From 34-65-8 sp963529855 (GTDB lineage Bacteria; Pseudomonadota; Alphaproteobacteria; Sphingomonadales; Sphingomonadaceae): a stretch of DNA of 64,000 nt. This document shows, one piece after another, positions 8,563 through 17,428 of this stretch. The position numbers were made by a program, and so were the translations under genes. The stretch lies in contig CAURZK010000005.1 in the NCBI GenBank assembly GCA_963529855.1, positions 204,886 through 268,885 on the forward strand. The letters run 5' to 3'. The notes below the pieces were generated by a model that was given only the letters and a program-made list of their open reading frames with translations, ran no database searches and was not told the DNA's origin. Within the stretch, counting starts at the first letter, position 1. Each line of letters starts with the position of its first letter.

Positions 8563-9534
8563 CTAGGCGCGTAGCGTTGCGAGCCTTGCACGCATCCTCG
8601 AACGGGCCGCTCCGCCGATGGCGAAGAAGCCCATGATCAACATCAGCCACGTGGCGGGTTCGGGTACCAGCCCGACAACAGGTGGTGGGTCAACGGGAGG
8701 CGGGTTGACGGGAGGATCCACTGGTGGCGGGTTCCCGGTCGGCGGCGGTGTAACCGGCGGGGTCCCCGTCGGTGGCGGGGTCACCGGGGGCGGGGTCACC
8801 GGGGGCGGGTTCCCCGTGGATGGAGGTGTCACCGGCGGCGGATTGCCGGTTGGTGGCGGTGTTTCAGGCGGAGGAGTCCCGGTGGGCGGAGATATCGGCG
8901 GGGTCTCGCCGGGCTGTTCGCCGGGTCCGCCGGTCGCTGGCGGAGGCGTTATTGCCGGAGCGCCGCCACCTGCGCCGGGGATCGGACCGAAAGGCGCGGT
9001 CGCCAGACCGCCAGGAAAGGCGCGCGAGGGCGATGCCGAAAGAGAAGCCAGCCGAGGAGGAGTTGCATCGATGCTGGCAGCGTCTGCCGCAGGTTCGGAG
9101 GGCAACAAGGCGACGGCCTGCTCACCCGCGGTTGGCGGAGTGCGCGGCGGAAGAGAACGTGCCGCACCCCCTGCCTCCGGCCGACGGCGCAGCGCCTCCA
9201 CCACGTTGCCCGCATGGCCAACTGTGCGAACCATGCTGTAAGTGGGCGTGTTCGCGAATTCATCGTCTGGCGACAGGATTCGTCCCGCCACGAGCCCCCG
9301 CTCAGGCCAGCATTCACGCAGTTCGTATGGGTCGCGATTATCCGCGCCGATGCGCCGCTTGCCATCGCGTTCGGAAGTGGGAAACCCGACCAGCTGCGTC
9401 ACCAGCCCGCCGCTTTCGTGGCAGTCGTATTGATACAGCTGGCGTTCGCGGGTCGGAAGCAGGGCGGCAACCACCGCTGCGATCATGAATGATCCAAATA
9501 CGAACCCGGTCGTGTTGTCGCGCCCGTTTTCCAT
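8563..9534 (-). CDS. Proline-rich PEP-CTERM protein, predicted exosortase substrate
   Basis: 323 residues; ATG at 9534 with AGGGA six bases upstream. Residues 11-26 form an N-terminal hydrophobic segment. Residues about 196-287 are a low-complexity Pro/Thr/Gly stalk of TPPPTGNPPPV-like units. The C-terminus is a sorting signal: VPEPATWLMLIMGFF (290-304), a hydrophobic helix and a basic tail (RSRMRAR). By family knowledge, exosortases cut such tails after export and the protein ends up outside the cell; the XrtV at 33017-34000 is the likely enzyme. Residues 27-190 match nothing I recognise. The stalk resembles a spacer holding a domain away from the surface. Confidence 0.85.
   Translation of the reverse strand: MENGRDNTTGFVFGSFMIAAVVAALLPTRERQLYQYDCHESGGLVTQLVGFPTSERDGKRRIGADNRDPYELRECWPERGLVAGRILSPDDEFANTPTYSMVRTVGHAGNVVEALRRRPEAGGAARSLPPRTPPTAGEQAVALLPSEPAADAASIDATPPRLASLSASPSRAFPGGLATAPFGPIPGAGGGAPAITPPPATGGPGEQPGETPPISPPTGTPPPETPPPTGNPPPVTPPSTGNPPPVTPPPVTPPPTGTPPVTPPPTGNPPPVDPPVNPPPVDPPPVVGLVPEPATWLMLIMGFFAIGGAARSRMRARLATLRA
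8680..8946. repeat. Tandem Pro/Thr/Gly-coding repeats
   Basis: On the plus strand this stretch is a run of G-rich imperfect repeats such as GGCGGGGTCACCGGGGGCGG. Read on the minus strand it codes for the PPPTGNPPPVTPP-type stalk of the PEP-CTERM protein. The repeats are imperfect and in frame with the gene, so copy number may differ between strains. Confidence 0.8.
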
Positions 9535-9684
9535 CGATCATCCCTGGTCGGTGCAGACTCGGGAGACGAGGGTCCGCGCCGTTGTGTCCGTTAACTGAAC
9601 GGGCATAGCCCGGCCGGGTCAATCTGGCAACAGAACGGGGCGCGCTGTCGCATGTTGGGACGAACGGGCGCGGTCAGCGAGGAG

Positions 9685-10947
9685 TCAACGCTCGTGCGCA
9701 GCATGGACCGCGTGCGTAGCGGCGCCGGGTCGGGGGCGAGGAGGGAGGGCCACCATCCGCGGAGATGCAGTCGAGGAATAGCCTGCCGGGCGTCGCAGTC
9801 CCGTCCCGTCACCCAGGTCGCCGTCGACGCAGGAAAGCCGGCGGTCGATGCAGTGGCTGGTCCAGGTCTGCAAGGTCACAGGATCCCAGGCGCCGAACCA
9901 GTCGCTGTGAAACGTGGCGCCAGCGGGCATCGGCTGCATTCCTGGCATCCGGTCGCTTGCCAGCCGCCACTTGGAGATATCGTCCCCAGCGCGCATCCGC
10001 CAGCTAGCGCCCAAGGTAAAACGCGGCAGCAGATAGGGATGACTGGCCGGGCAGTGGGCTTGCGCACTGCGACCATCATAGAATTGATAGGCCATGTGCG
10101 ATCGATGATCCGGCGCGTCGAGGTTTCGTCCGTCCCAGCAATCGGGGGCCGACAGTGTCACGATGAGCAGATGTTGGGGTGGGCAGACGAGACCTTCAAA
10201 ATGTCTGGTCGTTTTGCCGAGTGTCTTGTTATCGGGTGTCACGCATTTCCAATGGATGCGGCGTGTCGTCTCTGCCTGGGTCTTGCCCATACGGCCCATA
10301 TCGTATCCGAAAATATAGCGAAGGCCATGTGGCAGAGGCAGGCAATCGCGGGCGGTCTGGCGACATTCATCTGCGGTATCGGGATAGCGCTTGTAGTAGA
10401 CGACCAGATAATCAGGCCGGGCGACAGTGCTTTCGCCCACAATCATTGCCGGCATCCAGTATGCCGATCGGTTGAGTGGGCCCATGCACGTGCTTTCCCC
10501 CTCGCTGCGGAGCGACCTGTAGTTCGACAGAGCGTTGGCGGAGGTATTGCCGAACCATTGATGCAGGTGCGGGCTCGCGTTCGGCTGCCCGGGATAGACG
10601 ATAGGGTCATCCCAGTTCAGCTGGCCCGGCTGGCACAGGAACCGAAATGCGCCGATCGGGGCGCCAGCCACTTTGGTGGGCGTGCGCTTGGTGACCAGCT
10701 GCTGCTGCCGATCGAAGGTGGAAGTGACGGGTTCGATACCCGTAAGATCGGGAGCGGTGAGCGCGCCGGGCCCTTCCCAGTATGCGACAGCGTCCGCGCG
10801 AAGGTCGGCTGCTGGCTGACCGTGCTCGTCGAGGCGTCCAGTGTCCGTAGTCAGGCTCGCGCCGCCAGCCGGACCGGTCGTGTCGAGCGCGCGAAAGCCG
10901 CCGATCCCGACGAGTAGCAAGCCGACGTAAATAATCGCGCTTTTCAT
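9685..10947 (-). CDS. DUF1996 domain protein
   Basis: 420 residues from ATG 10947. The frame is open upstream to 11136 but has no better start; no clear Shine-Dalgarno precedes the chosen ATG. An N-terminal hydrophobic segment (IIYVGLLLVGIGGF) suggests export. The DUF1996 core is clear: GAFRFLCQPGQLNWDDPIVY, HLHQWFGNT, LNRSAYWMPA, VVYYKRYPD, LPHGLRYIFGYDM and DAPDHRSHM. DUF1996 has no settled function; it is known from fungal and bacterial secreted proteins. A paralogue of the same predicted length lies at 36379-37641. Next to the PEP-CTERM gene, on the same strand 150 bases upstream of it, it may share its regulation. Confidence 0.85.
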   Translation of the reverse strand: MKSAIIYVGLLLVGIGGFRALDTTGPAGGASLTTDTGRLDEHGQPAADLRADAVAYWEGPGALTAPDLTGIEPVTSTFDRQQQLVTKRTPTKVAGAPIGAFRFLCQPGQLNWDDPIVYPGQPNASPHLHQWFGNTSANALSNYRSLRSEGESTCMGPLNRSAYWMPAMIVGESTVARPDYLVVYYKRYPDTADECRQTARDCLPLPHGLRYIFGYDMGRMGKTQAETTRRIHWKCVTPDNKTLGKTTRHFEGLVCPPQHLLIVTLSAPDCWDGRNLDAPDHRSHMAYQFYDGRSAQAHCPASHPYLLPRFTLGASWRMRAGDDISKWRLASDRMPGMQPMPAGATFHSDWFGAWDPVTLQTWTSHCIDRRLSCVDGDLGDGTGLRRPAGYSSTASPRMVALPPRPRPGAATHAVHAAHER

Positions 10948-11080
10948 GATCAGGAGGTTAGCAATCGCGGTGCCGCAGGTCGAGCAACGGAAATCCGCAT
11001 TAAATATCCAAATAGGTAAAAAGTGCTTTCCTACATAACCAAGGACAAAATATGTCGCCGGCTCTGAAAAGGAGCCTGAC

Positions 11081-11347
11081 ATGACCAACGATGAATTCGC
11101 CGCCCTTGCAGATGCGCCCGTCAGCCCTGCACGCAAAGCCTATGCGATCCTGCCGAGCGATGCAGCGCCGTTACCCTTGTTGCCGAAGGCAATCTACGTT
11201 GGTGGTGGGGGCAATCTCGTTGTGCGGGCAGTCGATTCCAATGATGACGTATTGATCTTGGCCCAAGCCGGGCAAATCCTGCCGGTGCGGGTCAGTCATG
11301 TCCGCGCCGCAGGCACGACCGCAACTGGCCTGGTTGCACTGGCATGA
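11081..11347 (+). CDS. Small protein resembling the RCAP_rcc01079-type spike base family
   Basis: 88 residues from ATG 11081, with AAGGAG at about 11067-11072. The pattern SPARKAYAILPSD, then AIYVGGGGNLVVR, GQILPVRVSHV and ATGTTATGLVAL matches my memory of the spike-base family named after Rhodobacter capsulatus rcc01079, a head-spike protein of its gene transfer agent. No phage or GTA structural gene is nearby. The stop overlaps the following SGNH hydrolase start (ATGA at 11344-11347), so the two probably act together. The family match is by eye only. Confidence 0.62.
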   Translation: MTNDEFAALADAPVSPARKAYAILPSDAAPLPLLPKAIYVGGGGNLVVRAVDSNDDVLILAQAGQILPVRVSHVRAAGTTATGLVALA

Positions 11348-13053
11348 GGCTGGATGTGTCGACCGCACCGGCGGGGGTGCCGGTGCAAAGCGAACCCGGG
11401 GAGCGGCCGTTCGCGCCTGCACCAGCCCCCGCTTGGGCCGTGAACCGCGTCGAGATTATCGGCGACAGCATCACATCCACCGATGAAAACCAAACCGGTT
11501 TCAACGGGGATTTTTACAGTTACGTCTGGAAGAATGCCAACACCGCAATCGCTGTCTCGGTGAACGCGCAGGCAAGCCGGACTGTCGGCGGGCCTGCCCT
11601 GAACGGCGACGGTGCGGACGATGGAACGCCGGCGGGAAACACCCTGCTGGCCAACGCCACCCAGACGATCGCGTTCGCGCCTGACCTGGTGACGGTATTT
11701 ATCGGCCATAACGATTTCAGCACGTTTAGCGTGGCCACTTACCAGGCGCGGCTCATCGCCTGGGCACGGGCGATCCGCACCGCGAACCGGCGCATCGCCT
11801 ATGCGCCGCCCTTACCGCGCCGCAGGACCAATCCGACCCCGACGTTTGTTGCCTTCACCGCACGGCGCAGCTTGCTGATGGCGGCCGTTCGCGATCCGGC
11901 GGTGTGGGGCCAGTGGGCCGATTACTACATTCCGCTGGGCGAACACCCCGATTTCCTCGACAGCGCCAATGACGCAGCGCTCTATAGCGACGGAGTGCAT
12001 CCCTCCGGCCCGGTTGCGACGGCGAGTTCGGGCCAGGCGCGGCTCCATGCCGTCTTTGCTGCCGCGATGGACAGCCTGGCCGATCAGTCTCGCGCCAATG
12101 CCACGACGGTATTCAGCAGCACATGGCCGACGAGCGAAAGCAGTCTCGCAACCGGCACGCAGATCACGCGGCGCTTCATCGTGCGCGGCGCAGGGCATAC
12201 CGGGCTGACGATGGGCGCCAGTGTTGCCGGCAGCGGGGCGGAACTGCGGCTCAACGGCGGTGCCTGGGGCGTCGCCATCGGAAACCAGAGTGGAAACGGC
12301 CATCGTCTTTACAATGGCGACGTAGTGGACCTGCGACTGATAACGAGCGCACTCAATGACACGGCAGTATCCGTGGCCCTCACCATCGGCAGCGAAACGC
12401 GGACGTTGACGTACCGCACCGTCGCCAACGTTGCCGAGGTTGCGTACCTCCATGGAGGGGAATTGTCCGAACCGAACCCGGCGGCGGCTCGCACTTTCTC
12501 TGCGGTGCCATTTACCCTGACCGGCATGGCAGTTCTCGGCGTTCTGTCGAAGACCTCCAGTCCCATTAACTCGGTCACGATCGGCGGCGTGCCCGCCACG
12601 CGGGTCATGCGCCAGATGCGCGGGACTGTGCGCGCCATCGAGGTATGGACCTGCCCGGTCGCGGCAGGCAACCACGACATAACGATCGCCAACCCGGCCA
12701 GTCGGTCGCATCACGTGGTCACCTATGGCGTGCTGCAAAATGCCGATCCGACACCGGTCGCAGGCGTCGGCAATGAACCGACCAATCAATCCGCGCCCCA
12801 TCTGACGCCGCCATTCACGGTCCCTGCCAGCGGCCTCGCGCTCGCGTGGTTCCTGGAAACTGGCGGGGCCGCGATCACGCCTGCCACTGCCAATGTGCCC
12901 ACCATGTTCGTGGGGGCAGCAAAAGCGATCTATCAGAACGCCACCGAAGGACTGGCGCTCGGTTTGCAAAGGACAAGCGGCCAGGCGAGCTTCAACTTTG
13001 CGTTTGGCACTTACGCCCGGACCGCGATCGTTTTCAAAGCACGAGGAACCTGA
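11344..13053 (+). CDS. SGNH/GDSL hydrolase with C-terminal beta-rich region
   Basis: 569 residues from ATG 11344. SGNH blocks: IIGDSIT (Ser42) for block I, a Gly in the SRTVGG region (about 79-84), GHND (121-124) for block III and DGVHPSG (Asp216, His219) for block V. The hydrolase domain spans roughly residues 30-245; residues 250-569 look beta-rich and repetitive, as in receptor-binding or spike proteins. There is no clear signal peptide. Such enzymes are esterases or deacetylases, often acting on acetylated glycans. Coupled to the spike-base-like gene and set inside a polysaccharide locus, it may bind or deacylate the local polysaccharide. That role is inferred. Confidence 0.8.
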   Translation: MRLDVSTAPAGVPVQSEPGERPFAPAPAPAWAVNRVEIIGDSITSTDENQTGFNGDFYSYVWKNANTAIAVSVNAQASRTVGGPALNGDGADDGTPAGNTLLANATQTIAFAPDLVTVFIGHNDFSTFSVATYQARLIAWARAIRTANRRIAYAPPLPRRRTNPTPTFVAFTARRSLLMAAVRDPAVWGQWADYYIPLGEHPDFLDSANDAALYSDGVHPSGPVATASSGQARLHAVFAAAMDSLADQSRANATTVFSSTWPTSESSLATGTQITRRFIVRGAGHTGLTMGASVAGSGAELRLNGGAWGVAIGNQSGNGHRLYNGDVVDLRLITSALNDTAVSVALTIGSETRTLTYRTVANVAEVAYLHGGELSEPNPAAARTFSAVPFTLTGMAVLGVLSKTSSPINSVTIGGVPATRVMRQMRGTVRAIEVWTCPVAAGNHDITIANPASRSHHVVTYGVLQNADPTPVAGVGNEPTNQSAPHLTPPFTVPASGLALAWFLETGGAAITPATANVPTMFVGAAKAIYQNATEGLALGLQRTSGQASFNFAFGTYARTAIVFKARGT

Positions 13054-13101
13054 CGGCTGAGCGCCTGCCTGGTCTTGTACGCCGCATTGCCGCCTCGTCC
13101 G

Positions 13102-13872
13102 TCAGTATCGCGGTCCCATCCAGCGCATCCAGATGGAAAGAATACGAGGCCCTTCGATCAGGTAGCGGCGCCATAGCCTGCGGGGTTGAGTGGCAAGGCG
13201 ATACGACCATTCCAGCCCCGACCGTTGCATCCAGCGCGGGGCGCGGCGCTGGGTCCCGCTGAGGAACTCCACCGACGCGCCGATACACAGGGCTACCCCC
13301 CTTGCCTTGCCCCGCCGGGCAATGTGGCGTGCCACCATCTCGCTTTGCGGGGCGCCAATCGCCAACAGAATGTAAGCTGCGTCCTGCCGCTCGACGAAGG
13401 CGGCGATGAAATCGTGCAGGTCCGGACGGTCGCGCACGCCCATCGCTGGCTCGCAATGGAAAATCCGCGCGCGCGGCAGGGCGTGCTGGAGCCACGCGGC
13501 TTCAGTGGGAGAGCCGCCTACCAGCACGACCCCGTCACCCGCATCCAAGCCACTCGCCACCAGCGCCCGCGTCAAGTCGCTGCCCGGAACAACTGGCAGG
13601 TCGATACCCGACATACCGGCAAGACGGCGCAGGATGCGGCTATCGTTGAGAACCAGGTCGGCCTTGGAAATCGCCTCGCGATAGGCGTTGCGCCAGGGCT
13701 CGGTGCCGGCCTTGTGCAACATGACGACATGATCGACGTTCGGCGTCGCTACATATCGGAAGCGATCGTCAGCGGCGGCGGCATCGCGCACCCATGCAAG
13801 CGCTTCATCCAGCTCGATCCGGGCAAACGCGACCCCGAGGAACTGTTCGTGCGCGACCGCCCCGGTCTGCAT
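13102..13872 (-). CDS. WecG/TagA/CpsF family glycosyltransferase
   Basis: 256 residues from ATG 13872, directly against the stop of the upstream TPR gene (13873-13875). Family hallmarks: YVATPNVDHVVML with the conserved Thr-Pro-Asn-x-Asp, KADLVLNDSRIL, LLAIGAPQSE and the C-terminal RRAPRWMQRSGLEW-YRL segment. WecG, TagA and related proteins transfer UDP-ManNAc(A)-type or similar sugars to a lipid-linked primer. This is therefore a likely early glycosyltransferase of the repeat unit. No priming undecaprenyl-phosphate sugar transferase is seen in the window. Confidence 0.9.
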   Translation of the reverse strand: MQTGAVAHEQFLGVAFARIELDEALAWVRDAAAADDRFRYVATPNVDHVVMLHKAGTEPWRNAYREAISKADLVLNDSRILRRLAGMSGIDLPVVPGSDLTRALVASGLDAGDGVVLVGGSPTEAAWLQHALPRARIFHCEPAMGVRDRPDLHDFIAAFVERQDAAYILLAIGAPQSEMVARHIARRGKARGVALCIGASVEFLSGTQRRAPRWMQRSGLEWSYRLATQPRRLWRRYLIEGPRILSIWMRWMGPRY

Positions 13873-15462
13873 CTAGCGCCACTGCCGGCCGAGCAGCGGA
13901 TCCTTTACCCGCTCCCCCGGCGCAAGATCGATACTGTAATTCCGGGCGGCAAGTGCGCCGCCGCGCCTTGCCCGGGCAATGCAGGGGCTGTTGCCGGTGC
14001 TGGCGCAGATCTGTTCGAGCAGGCGCCACGAACTTACGCGTGCCGGGGCCCGGTCGGTCAGCCCTTCCGCAACCGTCTCTGCCGCATCCTCGCGACCGCG
14101 TTGCAGCAGCCATCGTGCGTAGGCCTGCGTCAGGTCGCGGCTGTCGGGATGAGCAGCAAGTCCTTCGCGATAGACGCGCTCGGCGCCGGCGCTGCGGTTT
14201 TGCCCGTCATAAGCGCGCGCCGCGACGAGATAGCCGTCAGGGATATCGCGGCATTCTGCGGCGGCAACCTGGGCAGGCTTCACTGCATCGGTGTATCGCC
14301 GCGCAGCCAGGTTCCATTCGGCCGCTGCCAACAGGGCATCGCAATTGGTCCGATCGCGCGACAGGATTCCCGCCGCCGCGCGAATTGCCCCGTCCTGTCG
14401 CACCGCCGCGGCCACGCGCACCAGCAAGGCCTTGGCGAGCGGGTCTGCGGAACTGGAGACGAGCCGAGCGGCGGTCTCGTGCTCTCCCTGCGCCAGATAG
14501 TGCCGGCCTGCGACCTGCCGGGCATTGATGGCGCCGTTTGCCTCGATCGCCTGAAGTTGGGTATCGTCCAGGGGATCGGGATCGTATTCGCGCCACAGCC
14601 GGCCTAGCCGGCGCATGGCATCGGGTTTGTTGCCGAAAGTATCGATGAAGTCTGCGGCAACCTTGCGTGCACCGTCTACATCACCGCTCTTGTAGCGAAT
14701 GTTTATCTCGTCGATGGCGAGGTCTACGCTCTCGGCCCGAAACTGGCGCAAGAGCGCCAGCTGTTCCAGCATGGTCGCCACATCGCCGGTGTCCCGGGCG
14801 TTCTCCAGCATCGCGGAGGCGAGCATCTCGTCGTTGCCATATTGTTCGGCAGCCTGACGCAGCATTGCCAGCGCCTCGTCGCGTCGATCGTTCAGAGCAT
14901 ACCCGCGCGCCTTGAGCACGATACCCCTGCGCTCTGACGGATCGGAGGCGAGCATCCTGTCGCCGATCGCGATCGCTTCGTCGTAATTCTTTCTATTGAG
15001 CGCATCGATGCCTTTGACGAGCAAGGCATCCGGCTGTCCCGGGACCATCGACAGGATCAGGTCTGCTGCCTTGATGGCCTCCCGCCGGTCACCCAGCGCA
15101 ATGCCGAGCTGGGCAACTGCCACGAGAGCTTCTGGCCGGCGCGGGTCGAGCGCGAGGACCATGCGATAGGAATCGTAAGCCGCGCGCAAGTTGCCCATCG
15201 CAGTCTTGATCTGTGCGTCGAGCAGCAGGATGTCGACCTGATCCTCGCGCAGGGTCATCGCGCGCCTGATTGCGCGGCTGGCACCGGGCAAATCCCCCTG
15301 TTGCAGCAATGCTCTTGCGTTCTGTGCTTCGGCATAGGCATCGGCCGTCCGATCCGAACAACCGGCGATAACCAGCGTCAGTGCCGAAAAGATACAGCAC
15401 AGCCAGGACACTTGCCGCACGCGCGTGAAAGACACAAACGGCTGGCGGAAGACCATGTGCAT
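13873..15462 (-). CDS. Tetratricopeptide-repeat lipoprotein
   Basis: About 529 residues if it starts at ATG 15462 (ATG 15456 also possible); further upstream the frame runs into the divergent gene. The N-terminus has a hydrophobic run ending in LVIAGC, a lipobox with Cys about 35. The rest is helical TPR-like repeats, for example AAYDSYRMVLALDPRRPEAL and EAIAIGDRMLASDPSER. It lies head to head with the Wza-like gene and just before the WecG-type gene. TPR lipoproteins are common in exosortase-linked polysaccharide loci as scaffolds of the envelope machine. That role is inferred. Confidence 0.8.
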   Translation of the reverse strand: MHMVFRQPFVSFTRVRQVSWLCCIFSALTLVIAGCSDRTADAYAEAQNARALLQQGDLPGASRAIRRAMTLREDQVDILLLDAQIKTAMGNLRAAYDSYRMVLALDPRRPEALVAVAQLGIALGDRREAIKAADLILSMVPGQPDALLVKGIDALNRKNYDEAIAIGDRMLASDPSERRGIVLKARGYALNDRRDEALAMLRQAAEQYGNDEMLASAMLENARDTGDVATMLEQLALLRQFRAESVDLAIDEINIRYKSGDVDGARKVAADFIDTFGNKPDAMRRLGRLWREYDPDPLDDTQLQAIEANGAINARQVAGRHYLAQGEHETAARLVSSSADPLAKALLVRVAAAVRQDGAIRAAAGILSRDRTNCDALLAAAEWNLAARRYTDAVKPAQVAAAECRDIPDGYLVAARAYDGQNRSAGAERVYREGLAAHPDSRDLTQAYARWLLQRGREDAAETVAEGLTDRAPARVSSWRLLEQICASTGNSPCIARARRGGALAARNYSIDLAPGERVKDPLLGRQWR

Positions 15463-15518
15463 GCTATTAGCCGTAAGCTGGCAGCAGTAAACAGTTTCAC
15501 GAGGGGCGAAACACCACG

Positions 15519-16178
15519 ATGTCGCACACTCATTCATGGCTGGTCCAGGCAATGCGAGGAAGTATCGCGGCGCTGTTCATGTATGTCCCGGTCGTTGCGA
15601 CTGCGCAAGACAGCGTTCCGGCGCCGCCACCTGCCGCATCCACCGCCCCGAACACGCCAACTCCGGCGGTTTCTTCCTATCGCATAAATCCGGGCGACGA
15701 GCTTGAGATTTACGTCTGGGGTGAAGAGCGGCTGCAGCGCATCCTGCGGGTTCTGCCGGATGGCACGGTTGCCTTCCCACTTGTCGGACAGCTCATGGTC
15801 GCCGGCCGGTTGCCCCAGCAGGTGGAGGCGATGGTCAGCGAACGGCTCAGCAGCCAGTATCGCGGCGATGTCCCCTTCGTTACGGTTTCCGTCCGCAACC
15901 CAGCCGGTCTGCAATTCTCCGTCATGGGGAAGGTGCGCGCGCCCGGATCGTTCAATCCGGGGCGATACATGACTGTGCTGGAAGCACTGAGCCTGGCGGG
16001 CGGACCGGCCGAATTCGCCAACCTAGACAGCGTTCTGGTAGTCAGCCGCCGCGACGGGCAGGTCACCACCTCCACCGTGCGCCTGAATTCGCTGTTTCGG
16101 GCCGGCGCAAATAACCGCGATATCGGTCAGGCGAATCTGGTTCAGATCATGCCTGGCGACGTAATCATCGTGCCATGA
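15519..16178 (+). CDS. Polysaccharide export protein, Wza-like
   Basis: 219 residues. A signal peptide probably ends near ATAQ (residue 30), with a Pro-rich linker after it. YRINPGDELEIYVWGEERL begins the Poly_export domain, followed by a SLBB-type part (VMGKVRAPGSFNPGRYMTVLEAL). The protein is short, like OMA-family members lacking the full Wza C-terminus. It would form or seal the outer-membrane export channel. No lipobox Cys is evident. GAGG near 15500 is a distant Shine-Dalgarno; an ATG at 15552 is an alternative start. The stop overlaps the next gene (ATGAG at 16175). Confidence 0.88.
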   Translation: MSHTHSWLVQAMRGSIAALFMYVPVVATAQDSVPAPPPAASTAPNTPTPAVSSYRINPGDELEIYVWGEERLQRILRVLPDGTVAFPLVGQLMVAGRLPQQVEAMVSERLSSQYRGDVPFVTVSVRNPAGLQFSVMGKVRAPGSFNPGRYMTVLEALSLAGGPAEFANLDSVLVVSRRDGQVTTSTVRLNSLFRAGANNRDIGQANLVQIMPGDVIIVP

Positions 16179-17428
16179 GGGCGATGATGCGCGCGCCCGA
16201 TCCGGTCCTGATGCATAGCGCCGCTGGGGCTGTCCTCGCCTGGGGTTTGCTCGCCTGTTCACCGGCTGCTGCGCAAGAATTTATGGGGGAAGTGGTGGTC
16301 AGCGGCGGCGCTGCCGTAATCGACAATCCCTACCTCGACGAACGTGACAGCGCAGTGACCGCAGCCGCGACCGTCGATATCAATCCGCGGCTCACCTATG
16401 ACGATTCGGTCACGCGGGTCGACCTGTCCGCGATCGCGCAGGGCAAGGCGTACGCCGACAGGTACGATTTCGAAGACAATTACGGCATTACTACAGCCAT
16501 CCGTCATCGCGCTTCGGAACGCGTCCAGGTTCGTGCGCGCGGCGCATTCAGTTCCACCCTCGCGCGGGGAACTGACCTGTTCGGCGACCTGGCACCTGTT
16601 TTCGAGCCCGATCAGCCGCAGCTCCCGGATGCGCCGGGTCCATTGCCCGTCGACGATATCACGACACTGGGGCAGCGCGGGCGGACGAATGCCTTTTCGC
16701 TCGGGGCCGGGGTCGATCTGACGATTGATGCCCGCAATCGGCTGGCCTTCGATCACAGCTATCAGCGGCGTACCTTCACGCACCGCGGAGCGAGCGATTA
16801 TGCGCTGTTCCAGGGCGAGGCGCGCTACACCCGGGTGTTGAGCGAACGGACAAGCGTCGGCTTCATCGCCGGATACCAGATCAGCGACTATTCACACCCG
16901 CTGACCTCTAATGCACGGAGCATAATCGGCCTGGCATCGGTGCAGCACCGCCTGGGCCCGGGGTGGTCGCTCAGTGCATCGGTCGGGGCAAACCGGACGC
17001 GGTTGACCGGCACTGCTCTGCGGCCCGGGGACAGCGAAATCACTTTGGCAGCAAGAGCGCAGCTGTGCCGCCGTGACAGCCGCGAGGGGCTGTGCATCGA
17101 ATATCGCCACCAGCCGCAGCCAACCGCGTTCGGGGGCGTGCGTACATCGAGTGCGGCGAGTGTGAACTACAACTACCGCTTATCCGAAACCGATACTGTG
17201 ACGATCGGCGGCAATTATTCTCGCAGCAGTGCGCTCGACAGCGGTCGCGACCCGGTTCCGGCCGCTACGTTCGCTGGCGTGCGGGCACGCTACGACAAGC
17301 GGATTTCGCCGGACTTGTCGCTTTACGCCGAAACCGAAGTTGACCGGATCTGGCGGGACGATCTCTCGATCGAGCCGCGCAAGATGATCGGGGTCGGGGC
17401 GCGGTATGCCTTCGGACGGTCGCGATGA
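16175..17428 (+). CDS. Outer-membrane beta-barrel protein of the export locus
   Basis: 417 residues. The signal peptide runs to about residue 34 (CSPAAAQ). The rest alternates polar and aromatic residues in strands, such as YNYRLSETDTVTIGGNYSRS, and ends in RYAFGRSR; the final residue is not aromatic, unlike a classical barrel end. It sits between the Wza-like and Wzz-like genes with overlaps on both sides, the position held by the barrel protein of exosortase-linked polysaccharide operons. It may form the outer-membrane exit pore with the Wza-like protein. Function is inferred. Confidence 0.75.
   Translation: MRAMMRAPDPVLMHSAAGAVLAWGLLACSPAAAQEFMGEVVVSGGAAVIDNPYLDERDSAVTAAATVDINPRLTYDDSVTRVDLSAIAQGKAYADRYDFEDNYGITTAIRHRASERVQVRARGAFSSTLARGTDLFGDLAPVFEPDQPQLPDAPGPLPVDDITTLGQRGRTNAFSLGAGVDLTIDARNRLAFDHSYQRRTFTHRGASDYALFQGEARYTRVLSERTSVGFIAGYQISDYSHPLTSNARSIIGLASVQHRLGPGWSLSASVGANRTRLTGTALRPGDSEITLAARAQLCRRDSREGLCIEYRHQPQPTAFGGVRTSSAASVNYNYRLSETDTVTIGGNYSRSSALDSGRDPVPAATFAGVRARYDKRISPDLSLYAETEVDRIWRDDLSIEPRKMIGVGARYAFGRSR

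Noticed and set aside
8680..8946. Repeat tract that looks like a CRISPR or satellite array
   Set aside because: The repeats are imperfect, have no spacers of constant size and are in frame with a proline-rich protein.
9652..10917. 421-residue open frame on the plus strand
   Set aside because: Antisense to the DUF1996 gene, whose motifs match its paralogue.
13186..14607. 473-residue open frame on the plus strand
   Set aside because: Antisense to the WecG-type and TPR genes; low-quality composition.
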